Positions 8,386-17,427 of a stretch of 64,000 nt of DNA are shown piece by piece; position 1 is the first letter of the stretch, and the number at the start of each line of letters is the position of its first letter. Source of the DNA: Candidatus Heimdallarchaeota archaeon. Its GTDB lineage: Archaea; Asgardarchaeota; Heimdallarchaeia; Heimdallarchaeales; Heimdallarchaeaceae. The translations under genes were made by a program, and so were the position numbers. The notes beneath the pieces are model-generated. The model worked only from the letters and a program-made list of their open reading frames with translations, was not told where the DNA came from and did no database searches. The stretch is taken from positions 1 through 64,000 of the forward strand of contig JAUVXV010000006.1 of assembly GCA_030603365.1 (NCBI GenBank), read 5' to 3'.

Positions 8386-8430
8386 AAGTAGGAGAAATTT
8401 TAAAACCAACTCTTACCCTTTTTCCCCCGT

Positions 8431-9366
8431 ATGACCACTACTCAGTTTTCTAGAAAAGAAATAGTTCTAGCATATGTCAAAATATTAAGATTAGTCAACG
8501 GTTTGGTCTCAGGAGTAGCAGCAGCATTTGGAGTAGTTTTGTCTTTTCCAGATGGAATTATACTAACAACAGCTGATTATGTTTCAGTAGCTTTAGTTGT
8601 TGTTGCTGGTATGTTTGTATCCTGTCAAGCTATGATTTTTAATGATATTGCAGATAGAGAAGAAGATGCAATAAATGCACCTCACAGACCTATTCCTATG
8701 GGAAAAATATCAGTTAAAGCTGCTAAGATTTATGGATATATTTTCGTTGGTTTAGCATTAGGTACAGCACTAGCTATTGATATCTATCGAAATTTGTATG
8801 GGCTAAGTGTAGCTACAGTAATAATCTTTGGTGGATCCTTAGTGTTGTATGATTTCAAATTGAAGAAATTAGGATTCTGGGGTAATCTAACTATAGGTAT
8901 TAATGTACTAGCTTTGTTCCTCTACGGTTCGTTACATACCTTTATTGTTTATCAAAAAGGATTTGCATGGATTCCAATCGTGGTTGGTGTAGCAGCAGGT
9001 GCAGGAAATGTTGGAAGAGAGATAATTAAAGGCTTACCAGATATTGAGGGAGATAGAGCTGCGGGAATAAGAACCCTTGCAGTAAAGTTTGGACCACAAA
9101 AAACAGCCATTATAGCATCATCATTCTTATGGATACTGATTTCAGGAGGTTTTACTGCGATGATCTTGGGTTTGAATTACTTAGCTAGCGAAATAGTAGG
9201 ATATATTCTCATATTACCCATTGCAACCTTTATATCTATAAGAATACTGATCAATCAAAAACCTAAATGGGCTTATACAACTAAAGAAATTCTTCTTATC
9301 TTGTACTTAGTTTTCTTGTTGTTGTTCATAGTAGATAAAATCATATTTCTTGCAATTAGGGGGTAA
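8431..9366 (+). CDS. UbiA-family prenyltransferase (digeranylgeranylglyceryl phosphate synthase-like)
   Basis: A 311-residue integral membrane enzyme with about eight or nine predicted helices. Both aspartate-rich prenyl-diphosphate motifs are present: NDIADREEDAINAPHRPIP and DIEGDRAAGIRTLAVKFG. In archaea the best match of this pattern is digeranylgeranylglyceryl phosphate synthase, which adds the second ether-linked chain to make archaeal membrane lipids; other UbiA enzymes (heme or quinone prenylation) share the motifs. The start follows a short AGGAG-like stretch some 35 nt upstream, so the message may have a short leader. It is downstream of the small ORF on the same strand. Confidence 0.85.
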   Translation: MTTTQFSRKEIVLAYVKILRLVNGLVSGVAAAFGVVLSFPDGIILTTADYVSVALVVVAGMFVSCQAMIFNDIADREEDAINAPHRPIPMGKISVKAAKIYGYIFVGLALGTALAIDIYRNLYGLSVATVIIFGGSLVLYDFKLKKLGFWGNLTIGINVLALFLYGSLHTFIVYQKGFAWIPIVVGVAAGAGNVGREIIKGLPDIEGDRAAGIRTLAVKFGPQKTAIIASSFLWILISGGFTAMILGLNYLASEIVGYILILPIATFISIRILINQKPKWAYTTKEILLILYLVFLLLFIVDKIIFLAIRG

Positions 9367-9367
9367 T

Positions 9368-9414
9368 TTATTTCTTTATTCTCTTAACTTCGTAACAAGT
9401 GGATTCCAAACATG
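9368..9414 (-). pseudogene. Relic of a TIGR04076-family gene 3' end
   Basis: Read on the minus strand this stretch matches the last dozen or so codons of the intact TIGR04076 gene at 11138-11407 (NPLVYEVKRI and stop). One base is missing, so the relic reads NPLV and then shifts frame. Nothing upstream of it is recognisable. It looks like the tail left from an old duplicate. Confidence 0.4.
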
Positions 9415-9442
9415 GTTAAAACTCTAACATTAATTAATCTTT

Positions 9443-9480
9443 TAGAGAGTAATATAACTCTTTATCCTAGTAACTCTCTA
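9443..9480. other. Inverted repeat, possible terminator region after the UbiA gene
   Basis: TAGAGAGT (9443-9450) and ACTCTCTA (9473-9480) are perfect 8-base arms around a 22-nt AT-rich loop, followed by pyrimidine-rich sequence with a T7 run near 9502. The rest of the 257-base gap 9367-9623 shows only the TIGR04076 relic and AT-rich sequence. Confidence 0.3.
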
Positions 9481-9623
9481 CCTACTTCCTACTTATTCCA
9501 TTTTTTTGATTTTTGGGTTAAGAGTAAAAGATAAGTAGATAGACTTTAGGTTAAGTAATTCATACATCTATTAGTCTCATTAAAATTATAAAAAGAAGAA
9601 GTGTTGAATGGTTTGTTTTGCTA

Positions 9624-10925
9624 TTACTTCTTTTCTATGCAGTTTCTGATAACTATTCTGTTCTTTTTTTGCTTTCTTTGAGATTGTTTTATAATGAGGA
9701 AAGGAACAATAGAAAATACTAGAGTTAGTAAAATGATTTGTGGGTATTCAGCTACTACGGGCACTCCAAGAGGATATAAGTCAACAGCACCAGAAGAACC
9801 ATCAATAGAATAAGGTCCTGAGACCCAATCAGACCAATCATTGCCTTCTTGCGTTTGAGTATCATACCAATAGTTGTTAGCTCCATCATCATAAGCTTGA
9901 GAAGTTCCCCCTAGCATATTGTCTACAAATATATTATGGTGAATAAGATTATCATTCGAATCAGAATCTAAGCCAATTCCATATCCTGTATTATCTTGTA
10001 GAAGATTGTCAGTAATGACACAGAAATCAGATCCACCAAGAGATATACCAGCGTAGAAGTTGTTGCCGCATGTGTTGTTTGCAATAGTAATACTATCAGA
10101 ATGGCCAATACAGATACCTAAATCATTTGAACTACACGTATTGTTAGCTACAATAGAAAAAAGGGAATTCGAAATAATGATACCTTGTGCATTGTTATTG
10201 CAAGTATTATTTGCAACAGTAGAATTTCCAGAAATGTAAAGATCGATACCGAGACCACCGTTATTGCTGCAATTGTTATCTGTAACAGTAGAAGAAGCAG
10301 AATGATAAAGCTCGATGCCATCATAGTAGCATGTGAAGCAAGTGTTGTTAGTAATAGTTGTACTTTCAGAATCGGTAATCAGGATACAACTATAATAACT
10401 CCCACTACAAGTATTATTGGCAACAATAGAATTTCCAGAATTGATAAGAAAGATGCCATGATCAAAGTTATCGATACAGGTGTTATTAGTAATAGTAGAA
10501 GAAGCAGCATTGTTAATCCTGATACCTAAATTGTTTTCGCTGCTGAACGTGTTGTTTGTTATAGTTACTGTTCCTTCAGCTACATCATAGATAAAAAGCC
10601 CATTAAAAGCTGCATCTACATAGCAGTTGCGGATAACGAAAAACTTAGTAGTATTTGTAATAATTGCACCATCATCATAAGCTGAGAAAATCCAATAATT
10701 CTCAATAATGTAAGGATTATTTGAGGTTCCATTTCCAGGAAAACCATAGGTAAGATCAAAATCATCATCTGAATCTATAACAATCTCTACAATGATTGTT
10801 AAGTTTATAATAGAAGGATTTCCATGTTCTGGGCTCATTCTTGTTTCTCTTCCATCTATCTGCATGTTAAAAGAAGAAAAGATTAAACAAATAATTGCTA
10901 TTACTGCAAGCATGTATTTTTTCAT
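9624..10925 (-). CDS. Secreted, membrane-anchored right-handed beta-helix protein (NosD-like)
   Basis: The N-terminus is a signal peptide (KKYMLAVIAIICLIFSSF). A transmembrane anchor sits near the C-terminus (IILLTLVFSIVPFLII), followed by a basic tail. Between them are about ten rungs of roughly 23 residues, each with a core like TITNNTC or TVANNTC, typical of NosD/PbH1 parallel beta-helices that bind or process polysaccharide or form surface layers. The NNTC asparagine-cysteine stack recurs in nearly every rung, which would put cysteines in a ladder along the helix. A DGSSGAVDLYPLG motif closes the helix. The gene stands alone on the minus strand; its function is unknown beyond being a surface protein. 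Confidence 0.8.
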   Translation of the reverse strand: MKKYMLAVIAIICLIFSSFNMQIDGRETRMSPEHGNPSIINLTIIVEIVIDSDDDFDLTYGFPGNGTSNNPYIIENYWIFSAYDDGAIITNTTKFFVIRNCYVDAAFNGLFIYDVAEGTVTITNNTFSSENNLGIRINNAASSTITNNTCIDNFDHGIFLINSGNSIVANNTCSGSYYSCILITDSESTTITNNTCFTCYYDGIELYHSASSTVTDNNCSNNGGLGIDLYISGNSTVANNTCNNNAQGIIISNSLFSIVANNTCSSNDLGICIGHSDSITIANNTCGNNFYAGISLGGSDFCVITDNLLQDNTGYGIGLDSDSNDNLIHHNIFVDNMLGGTSQAYDDGANNYWYDTQTQEGNDWSDWVSGPYSIDGSSGAVDLYPLGVPVVAEYPQIILLTLVFSIVPFLIIKQSQRKQKKNRIVIRNCIEKK

Positions 10926-11137
10926 TTCTTTTCCCTAAACACAAGAATACTCATCTAAGTTTATAAGGATAGTGAAAAAGAAGTTTTTGCTATTTACAAT
11001 ATTCAAACTTCTACTTTTCTGATTCCAAAGGATAAGAGGAATATATTGCAGTTCCAGTTCTGTTTTTGGTTGCACTAATTCTGAGAATTTAAGCGAAAAG
11101 ATGTAAAATAGTGAAATCCTAGCGATTGGAGGATAAA

Positions 11138-11407
11138 TTACTCCCTTATTCTTTTAACTTCGTAAACCAGCGGATTGTGTGCATCTGGGCAAGCGTGAGT
11201 TGATATATCCCTATCTTCCAACCAAGGAAATTCAGCTCCATAAGCCATTGCATAAACTTTAGGTAAAACTGAATAAAGAGCATGAAGACAGATTTTTCCT
11301 TTCATTTCGTTCTTATCAAAACTAATCAGTATTTCATCTCCAACATTATGACCTGCTGCACAAGTTCCTTCCTGTTTAATAACTTTCAATACAATATCGT
11401 GAGCCAT
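11138..11407 (-). CDS. TIGR04076 family protein
   Basis: A small 89-residue protein with the family pattern: a first strand ending GTCAAGHNVGDE, a middle GKICLHAL segment, GAEFPWL, then HACPDAHNPLVYEV near the end. Its cysteines (CAAGH, ICLHA, ACPD) are conserved in the family and may bind metal. Function is not established. It is divergent from the oxidoreductase-like gene at 11458; the 50-bp gap between them has to hold both promoters. A relic of a second copy is at 9368-9414. Confidence 0.8.
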   Translation of the reverse strand: MAHDIVLKVIKQEGTCAAGHNVGDEILISFDKNEMKGKICLHALYSVLPKVYAMAYGAEFPWLEDRDISTHACPDAHNPLVYEVKRIRE

Positions 11408-11457
11408 GGCATAGTTGGATATTCAAGGTTTAAATATCTATTCCCCAATAATATTAT

Positions 11458-12528
11458 ATGGAAGAGAAAATAGAAAGTGACATTCTGATTGAAGGAGAAG
11501 GAATTACTGCAGTTGCTCTAGCTTATTTTCTATCAGAATACAAGAAGAATGAAACAATAAATCTAGTACTTAGAGAGCAGGAAGAACTAAATCTTTCTCT
11601 TTTCAATCCTGGACTCATTTTACCCGTATTTCAACTTCCTAATTCTCTAATAGGTACTGTTTTTCAAAGAAATATTAACCTGTTAGAGGAATTGAACACA
11701 GTTACACAAGATTTTGAATTTGCGCAGAACCCATTAGTTCTCCTCTATCGAGATAAAGATTCTATAACGAAGATGAAAGAGCACCAAGAAAAATTAAAGG
11801 AAGCAAATTTAAAACATGCAAATTTAACTCTAGAAGAAATAGAAAGTTATTATCCGTTTATAAGAACAGAAAAAGAGGTTCATATAATTGAGGTATATGA
11901 TACATATACATGCTCAAACCCATATGATCTTTTTACTTCATTTCGAAAACTTGCTGAAGAAAATGACGTATACATAATTAGAGAAAAAGAGAAGATTGAG
12001 GTAAAAAATAACAAAAACTTGATGACCCCTTCGACAGAATATTCAGGAAAAAACATGGTTGTTACTACATCATATTATAATCAACACAATTCTGAACTCC
12101 GTAGGAGTAACTTGGTAAAGGTCATCACTCCCATTATCGAAAGGTTTCCCAAAATTAGCTTATTTGATTCTTCATCAGCTTCGTTTATGTGGTTAGAAGA
12201 AGCAGGATACTTCCACATATTCAGTTCAGTAGATAAGACAAAAGAAAAAGAAAGTCTGGACAGAATCAAAAAGGGTTTTGAGGAGATGTTTTCATTTTCT
12301 CAAGAATTAGAAATACTGGATGTCAATTACAGAAGAATTGAGTTTCTTCATTCTATAGAAAAAAGCTTAGGTTATATGGAAAATAATGGAATATTTTATC
12401 TTAATATTCCACCACATCTTGAACCTTCTCTAAGTCCAATAATTTCAGAAAGGATTGCTAAACTTAGTGATGAAAAAGCTGATTCCTTCAAGGAACCAAA
12501 TTCAATTTTCAAACTTTTTAAGAGATAA
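11458..12528 (+). CDS. FAD-dependent oxidoreductase-like protein (DAO fold, divergent)
   Basis: The N-terminus reads DILIEGEGITAVALAYFLSE, the strand-turn-helix of a Rossmann FAD-binding fold with GxGxxxxxxA in place of the usual GxGxxG. The middle part (NPYDLFTSFRKLAEENDVYI) is where D-amino-acid-oxidase-type proteins have a similar helix, and the C-terminal GIFYLNIPPHLEPSLSP is where they have GLYVATG-like residues. The match is weak, and the dinucleotide site looks eroded, so it may bind FAD poorly or not at all. ATG 11458 lies about 25 nt after TTTAAATATC (11430-11439), which fits leaderless transcription. It is convergent with the HEAT-repeat gene, 7 nt away. Confidence 0.5.
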   Translation: MEEKIESDILIEGEGITAVALAYFLSEYKKNETINLVLREQEELNLSLFNPGLILPVFQLPNSLIGTVFQRNINLLEELNTVTQDFEFAQNPLVLLYRDKDSITKMKEHQEKLKEANLKHANLTLEEIESYYPFIRTEKEVHIIEVYDTYTCSNPYDLFTSFRKLAEENDVYIIREKEKIEVKNNKNLMTPSTEYSGKNMVVTTSYYNQHNSELRRSNLVKVITPIIERFPKISLFDSSSASFMWLEEAGYFHIFSSVDKTKEKESLDRIKKGFEEMFSFSQELEILDVNYRRIEFLHSIEKSLGYMENNGIFYLNIPPHLEPSLSPIISERIAKLSDEKADSFKEPNSIFKLFKR

Positions 12529-12535
12529 ACAGCTG

Positions 12536-14887
12536 TTAATTGAATTTTCCAACGTAATTATTGTAATTTAACCCTTGATTTTGGCAATATCTTCTAATTG
12601 TTCGAGTATGGTTCTTTACTAGAAAACCAGTCATATCCTTTAATTTTGAATCTATTATTAATTTTTCTAGAACTGGAATTAAAATCTCAGCTTTAATTCC
12701 TTTACTTTGTATACTAAACTCAAGTCTTACCTTCTTTGTAAGTTTCTTCAATTCCCTAATTAGAGGTTTGACTGAATCTTCTCCAAAATTATTCAAAACT
12801 TGAATACCAAGTTTGTTATCACTAGAGTTGATTTTATTGATTGTGTCACCAATAATTGAATATTCTTTTACAAGAGATAGAAGGATTAAGAGCCTGTTCT
12901 TTGTTTTTTCATTCTTGGTGGATTTATAATTCTTTAATAGTATAGTTGCGACACCTGAACCCATTTTCAAAACTACTTTCTGCAAGTTTCCAAACCATTT
13001 TTCATCAGCTGATTTTAAGGTGGGTATTGTCAAATTTAGTATTTTAAAGTCCATTTGACTCAATGCTTCAACTGTTGCATTTACAAGATTATTATTGGGA
13101 GCGTTTAATTGTGTAAGTAATTTTTTCGCAATTGGTGCACCAATATTGACTGCAGCATAGACAGCTGATTCCCTAACAAGTTTCTTAGTTCTTCTCATAT
13201 TATGAATTATGACATCAATTACAGCTGGATCTTTCAATTCACCAAGTGCTCTAGTTGAAATTTCTGCGATGGTATCGTCAGGATCTTTTGCAGCTCTTCT
13301 GAGTATGATTAGAGCTCTTTTACTCTTGATTTTCCTAAGAGATTCAATGGCTTTTCTACGAACTTGGATATTAGGATCAGTAAGAATATTGGTAAGATGA
13401 GGAACTGATTTTGATCCGAAATGAAAAAGCAAAGAACTGCCCTTCTCTCTGATTTCAGGATTGATTTCTTTAAGTGACTTCAAAGTAATTTCAAAAATCT
13501 CATCATTTTTAGTACGTAATTTACCTGAAGAAAAAGCAAAAGAACGACCTAGTTTTTGTAAATCCTCATTTGGATAGTACAAATATAGAATTAAGCCAAG
13601 TTGAACAACTAATGAGATATCAGTATCTAGAAGACCATCTAATGCTAATTCGATATTACTCTCTCCGAAATAATGGAGAACTTCAATAGCATTTTTTCTC
13701 AATCTTAGATCATCTTCAGTCAACTCTTCAATAAGGACTCTAATCGAAGGAGTTCCAAGAGTCAATAAAGCTTGAGTAATAGATTCTATGACAGAAGAAT
13801 TCTTTCCAGCTAATTGAGTTGTTAAGAGTCTAATTGCTCCTTCGTAGCCATATTTTTCGCTCATGACCAGTGTTAAACATTGAGCTGCATTCTTCCTAAT
13901 TGTTTTGTTTCCTTTCTGAAGAGCATCCATTAAATAATCGTAACTTATATCTCCAATCCTTTTCATTGTTTCAATTATATAGGGTACTTTAGTATCATCA
14001 CCAAGAGCAGTCACTAAGACAGGAAGAACAGAATCACCTAACAGTGCCAATGAACGTGCTGCATAATAAGCTAAAGGTTCGTCTTTTTCAAATTGGGTAA
14101 TCAAAATTTCACTTGCTTTTTTATTACCAAGATTTCCTAAAGCCTCAATTATCGCTAGTTTTGTATCGTTGGAGTCATCAAAATTTTCCAATCTTGTTAT
14201 TAGAACATCAGCATTTTTTGGATCATCATTTAGCATTAATGCTGATGAGGCATATTTAATATGCGCCTCTATTTTGTCTTTGGTTATGATATTCCGAACA
14301 TCCTTAACAATTAAATTAGTGAGTTCTGGGAATTTTGTTAGAGTAAAAAGTGTTAATTCTGTATAAACAGGATTTGATTGTTTAATCCTGAAGTTTAGAA
14401 TCTTCTTAATCTCCTTAGAATTATTAGAAATAAAATTAAAATTTATAAATGTTTCATCCATATTTGAAATTGTTGAGTTACATGTACGTAAAGCAATTTC
14501 AGCTAAAGTTGTTAATACAGGTACAATCAGATAAGCTTGTTGTAAGGATTCAAAGACGGTAGTTGCTTTTTGTGAGGATAGTATTTCGTTTATTTTTTCA
14601 AAACTAGAATCTTTGGTCAAATATTTTGAAAAAACAGGTATGAAATGATGAAGTTGATCATTGATAACTTGCTTAACAAAAGGATGAGGATTTGAAATAT
14701 AAAAATCAATTATTTTATCTATAGGAATAAAAACGCTACTGAAAATGAGTTCTGCTGCTTTTTTTCTTATTCTCTCTTCATTATCAACCATAAAAGAAAT
14801 CAATGTATGAAGTTCCTTGATATTTCCAAGATTGATTCTATCTGTTTTATTAGTTTGAAGATACAATTGGAGATCTTCCTTACTCAA
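12536..14887 (-). CDS. HEAT-repeat protein
   Basis: A 783-residue all-helical protein made of about twenty HEAT/PBS-lyase-type repeats, for example AIIEALGNLGNKKASEIL, AARSLALLGDSVLPVL, AIEVLHYFGESNIELA and AIESLRKIKSKRALIIL. There is no signal peptide or membrane helix, so it is a cytoplasmic scaffold. Its first 4 bases overlap the end of the small GTPase gene upstream, so the two are translationally coupled. HEAT proteins commonly bind small GTPases or act as adaptors, and the coupling suggests that the GTPase is its partner (inference). The C-terminal 150 residues are less repeat-like. Confidence 0.85.
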   Translation of the reverse strand: MSKEDLQLYLQTNKTDRINLGNIKELHTLISFMVDNEERIRKKAAELIFSSVFIPIDKIIDFYISNPHPFVKQVINDQLHHFIPVFSKYLTKDSSFEKINEILSSQKATTVFESLQQAYLIVPVLTTLAEIALRTCNSTISNMDETFINFNFISNNSKEIKKILNFRIKQSNPVYTELTLFTLTKFPELTNLIVKDVRNIITKDKIEAHIKYASSALMLNDDPKNADVLITRLENFDDSNDTKLAIIEALGNLGNKKASEILITQFEKDEPLAYYAARSLALLGDSVLPVLVTALGDDTKVPYIIETMKRIGDISYDYLMDALQKGNKTIRKNAAQCLTLVMSEKYGYEGAIRLLTTQLAGKNSSVIESITQALLTLGTPSIRVLIEELTEDDLRLRKNAIEVLHYFGESNIELALDGLLDTDISLVVQLGLILYLYYPNEDLQKLGRSFAFSSGKLRTKNDEIFEITLKSLKEINPEIREKGSSLLFHFGSKSVPHLTNILTDPNIQVRRKAIESLRKIKSKRALIILRRAAKDPDDTIAEISTRALGELKDPAVIDVIIHNMRRTKKLVRESAVYAAVNIGAPIAKKLLTQLNAPNNNLVNATVEALSQMDFKILNLTIPTLKSADEKWFGNLQKVVLKMGSGVATILLKNYKSTKNEKTKNRLLILLSLVKEYSIIGDTINKINSSDNKLGIQVLNNFGEDSVKPLIRELKKLTKKVRLEFSIQSKGIKAEILIPVLEKLIIDSKLKDMTGFLVKNHTRTIRRYCQNQGLNYNNYVGKFN

Positions 14888-15483
14888 ACTCCTTTCCTCC
14901 TCATCGCCTTTCTATATTCAATATATTCTATTATCTTAGAACCAAGATTTTCAAATGCATCATTAACATTTTCTTTAGTTTTAGCTGAGGTTTCAAAATA
15001 GTCAACTTTGAAACCTTTGTCAGAATATTTTTTGTTTAGAGTTTTGATAAGTGTGTCAACCTGGGTTCTAATCTTCTTTCTAGTACTTTCAGTGATTAAA
15101 TCCATTTTGTTGCCTATTATAGAGAATGGAACAACTCCTCGTTCTGTACCTTGTTCAAGTTCTGCAACCCACTTATTAAGAGATTTAAGAGTAGAGAGTT
15201 TTTTCGCATCAAATACCATCATAGCACCAAGAGCTCCTTTATAGTACAACATTCTAACACTCTCAAAAACATCTTGACCCGCAATATCCCAGATTTGAAA
15301 TAAAATTGAATAATCCTGTATCTTTTTTGTGAGAGAAGCAAAATCTGCTCCTATTGTTTGAAGATGTTCAGTAACAAACCCTTCTCCTAGATAGGATCTT
15401 CGTAAACTTGTCTTTCCTACTCCTGCTTCTCCTGCGAGTATGACTTTAAGGTATAATTTTTGTCCATAGCTCAAATCGATCAC
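14884..15483 (-). CDS. Ras/Rab-like small GTPase
   Basis: A 199-residue Ras-superfamily GTPase with every G motif: P-loop GEAGVGKTS (18-26), switch I TIGADF (43-48), WDIAGQ (65-70, keeping the catalytic glutamine), GNKMDL (124-129) and ETSAKT. The TIG.DF and WD.AGQ context is most like Rab/Ras proteins of eukaryotes and Asgard archaea. The C-terminus (RRKGV) has no cysteine, so it is not a CaaX substrate. It overlaps the HEAT-repeat gene by 4 nt and lies 12 nt after the CPBP protease gene, so all three are probably one transcript. It likely acts as a molecular switch with the HEAT protein as effector or regulator. Confidence 0.93.
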   Translation of the reverse strand: MIDLSYGQKLYLKVILAGEAGVGKTSLRRSYLGEGFVTEHLQTIGADFASLTKKIQDYSILFQIWDIAGQDVFESVRMLYYKGALGAMMVFDAKKLSTLKSLNKWVAELEQGTERGVVPFSIIGNKMDLITESTRKKIRTQVDTLIKTLNKKYSDKGFKVDYFETSAKTKENVNDAFENLGSKIIEYIEYRKAMRRKGV

Positions 15484-15495
15484 TCATTAATTGTA

Positions 15496-17232
15496 TTAGC
15501 TTAACTCTTGATTGTATCTACGGAACATATGATTTACCCCTTTAAAGAATTTAGAAAGTACTATCATGAATGCATAGAAGAGCATTAATGCTCCTAGAAA
15601 AGTAGTTACTATAAATAAAAACTCACCGTTTATTATTAAACCATAATTTGGAGTAATTAAATATCCAATGATAAAATTATTCGCAGCGTGCAGAAAAATA
15701 GAAACGTGGAATCCATACATGATATAAGCATATCCGAAAACAACACCTGCAACTCCTGCTTGAATGATTTTCCATGCACCCCAACCGTTTGCATAATGCA
15801 CATATCCGAAACAAAAGGATGAAAATACTAATAGGATTAAACCAATAAAGTCAATTCGTTTCCATCCACCAATAAGATAGAGAAGAGGGTTGGTGTTATT
15901 GATTTTATCCAGAAAATTGTGTGAATTGTTAAGTTTTTCTTCAGCTTCTGATTTTTGATTTTTATATTTAATCAATCTCAAGATTAGAAAAATAATCACA
16001 TAAATTATGAATAGTGGAACTCCAAGGATAAGAAAACGAAAGGTTATTTCTTCATTAAATCCTGCCCAATAAAGTTGAGAAAAGTCAATAAATAACCCAT
16101 CATATAAATCATCAATCTGAAGTGATGCAACTGATATTAACCCCATATTTTGAAAAATAAAAATTATTACTACTGATAAAGCTGTATTAAAACAAAGTAA
16201 ACCCATTATTGATATGAAATCACTTTTTTTAGTTCTTGATATTATTTTTTTAATACCTCTTTTCGATGTGCTTCGTACTATGTGGGGGGGATCATATTCC
16301 TCGAGCTCAACTGATTGAGTAAGAATATTATAAGCTATATTTTCTTGAGATATTTCTTCTTTAGGTTTCTCTTTTACTTCCTTCATTCTTAGATTATTTG
16401 GTTTATCTATCTTACTAGGGAGGTAAATCATTAAGGCAATAAAACCAAAAATTAACAAGCACATGATTGATTGAACCAATTTCCAATCAACTAGTACAGA
16501 TGGAGGAATGTTTGTATAATCGAAGAATTTTTGCCTGAAGCCAGTGCTAGGATCATAAATATATTTTAGATTTGGATAGAAAATGGTTAGAGTTTCACTA
16601 CTAGTTACTGGAATTGACGGATAAATAATGAAAACTAGAAAATTGGATAAAATTATTACTACTCCCAAGATTAACATCAATATTTTCCAATATTTCTTGA
16701 CGTGAATACGAACTTGTTTTTGGAATGATCCTAAACCTAGTTTATTTTCATCATCATGTAGAATTTCCTTAAAGAATAACAAACCCAGTCTCTCTTCTAT
16801 TTGGGGATAAAGCAATATGCCAATGGTAGTACTTATAGCAATTAATTGTAGTACTTCAAAAAAGGCACTACTTATCTGAACGTAGAAGCTAGGTAATGAA
16901 AAAGAGAAAATAGATACAAGTGCATAATTTATCGTTATTAAAATGATTATAGGAAGGAAAATCAAGTAAATGTGCTTTAACGAAGTATCATTTTCTTCTA
17001 AATCTCGTTTTATAAACCATCTTCTAAGAGTCCATCCATAGATAAAGAAAATAATAATTAAACTGAAGTAAAGGAAAATTGTGTAACTTGTAGAAAAGCC
17101 AGATATTATTAAACCAGCATCAACATCATTTTTAGGAAGATATAGCTCAAAAACAACACGAATAGATGCGAAAATGGAGATACATAAGATGATAAATAGA
17201 GAATCAAAAACCAATCTTTTTTTGCTCATCAC
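15496..17232 (-). CDS. Multi-pass membrane protein with CPBP (Rce1-type) intramembrane protease domain
   Basis: A 578-residue protein with many hydrophobic helices. The C-terminal part holds the CPBP family motifs in order: EEITFR (about 391-396), FGYVH (about 475) and HAANN (about 514), whose Glu, His and Asn residues form the active site of Rce1-type glutamic intramembrane proteases. The N-terminal half has about six more helices and a charged cytoplasmic loop (about 270-330). Rce1 trims prenylated CaaX proteins in eukaryotes; prokaryotic relatives have varied roles. It precedes the small GTPase by 12 nt, but that GTPase lacks a CaaX box, so a direct substrate relation is not supported. Confidence 0.8.
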   Translation of the reverse strand: MMSKKRLVFDSLFIILCISIFASIRVVFELYLPKNDVDAGLIISGFSTSYTIFLYFSLIIIFFIYGWTLRRWFIKRDLEENDTSLKHIYLIFLPIIILITINYALVSIFSFSLPSFYVQISSAFFEVLQLIAISTTIGILLYPQIEERLGLLFFKEILHDDENKLGLGSFQKQVRIHVKKYWKILMLILGVVIILSNFLVFIIYPSIPVTSSETLTIFYPNLKYIYDPSTGFRQKFFDYTNIPPSVLVDWKLVQSIMCLLIFGFIALMIYLPSKIDKPNNLRMKEVKEKPKEEISQENIAYNILTQSVELEEYDPPHIVRSTSKRGIKKIISRTKKSDFISIMGLLCFNTALSVVIIFIFQNMGLISVASLQIDDLYDGLFIDFSQLYWAGFNEEITFRFLILGVPLFIIYVIIFLILRLIKYKNQKSEAEEKLNNSHNFLDKINNTNPLLYLIGGWKRIDFIGLILLVFSSFCFGYVHYANGWGAWKIIQAGVAGVVFGYAYIMYGFHVSIFLHAANNFIIGYLITPNYGLIINGEFLFIVTTFLGALMLFYAFMIVLSKFFKGVNHMFRRYNQELS

Positions 17233-17427
17233 TATCTCCTCTTTTTCACTAAAACCTATCTATGAATTCTCATACATCGGATATTTATAAATATGGTTTC
17301 TGCAGTTTTACGTTAAACAAAACGGATGTTTCATTCTAATTTGTCAAGGAAAAACTTTTAAAGATGGATTGATGATTTTTACCACTTGCTCTTAACGTAT
17401 GATGCAAACGGATAACAGGTGAAAAAT

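Noticed and set aside
10185..10529. A 114-codon plus-strand frame within the beta-helix gene
   Set aside because: Shadow of the repeated minus-strand rungs; the periodic sequence keeps other frames open.
14884..15483. CaaX prenylation of the small GTPase by the adjacent Rce1-type protease
   Set aside because: The GTPase ends RRKGV and has no C-terminal cysteine, so it cannot be a CaaX substrate.
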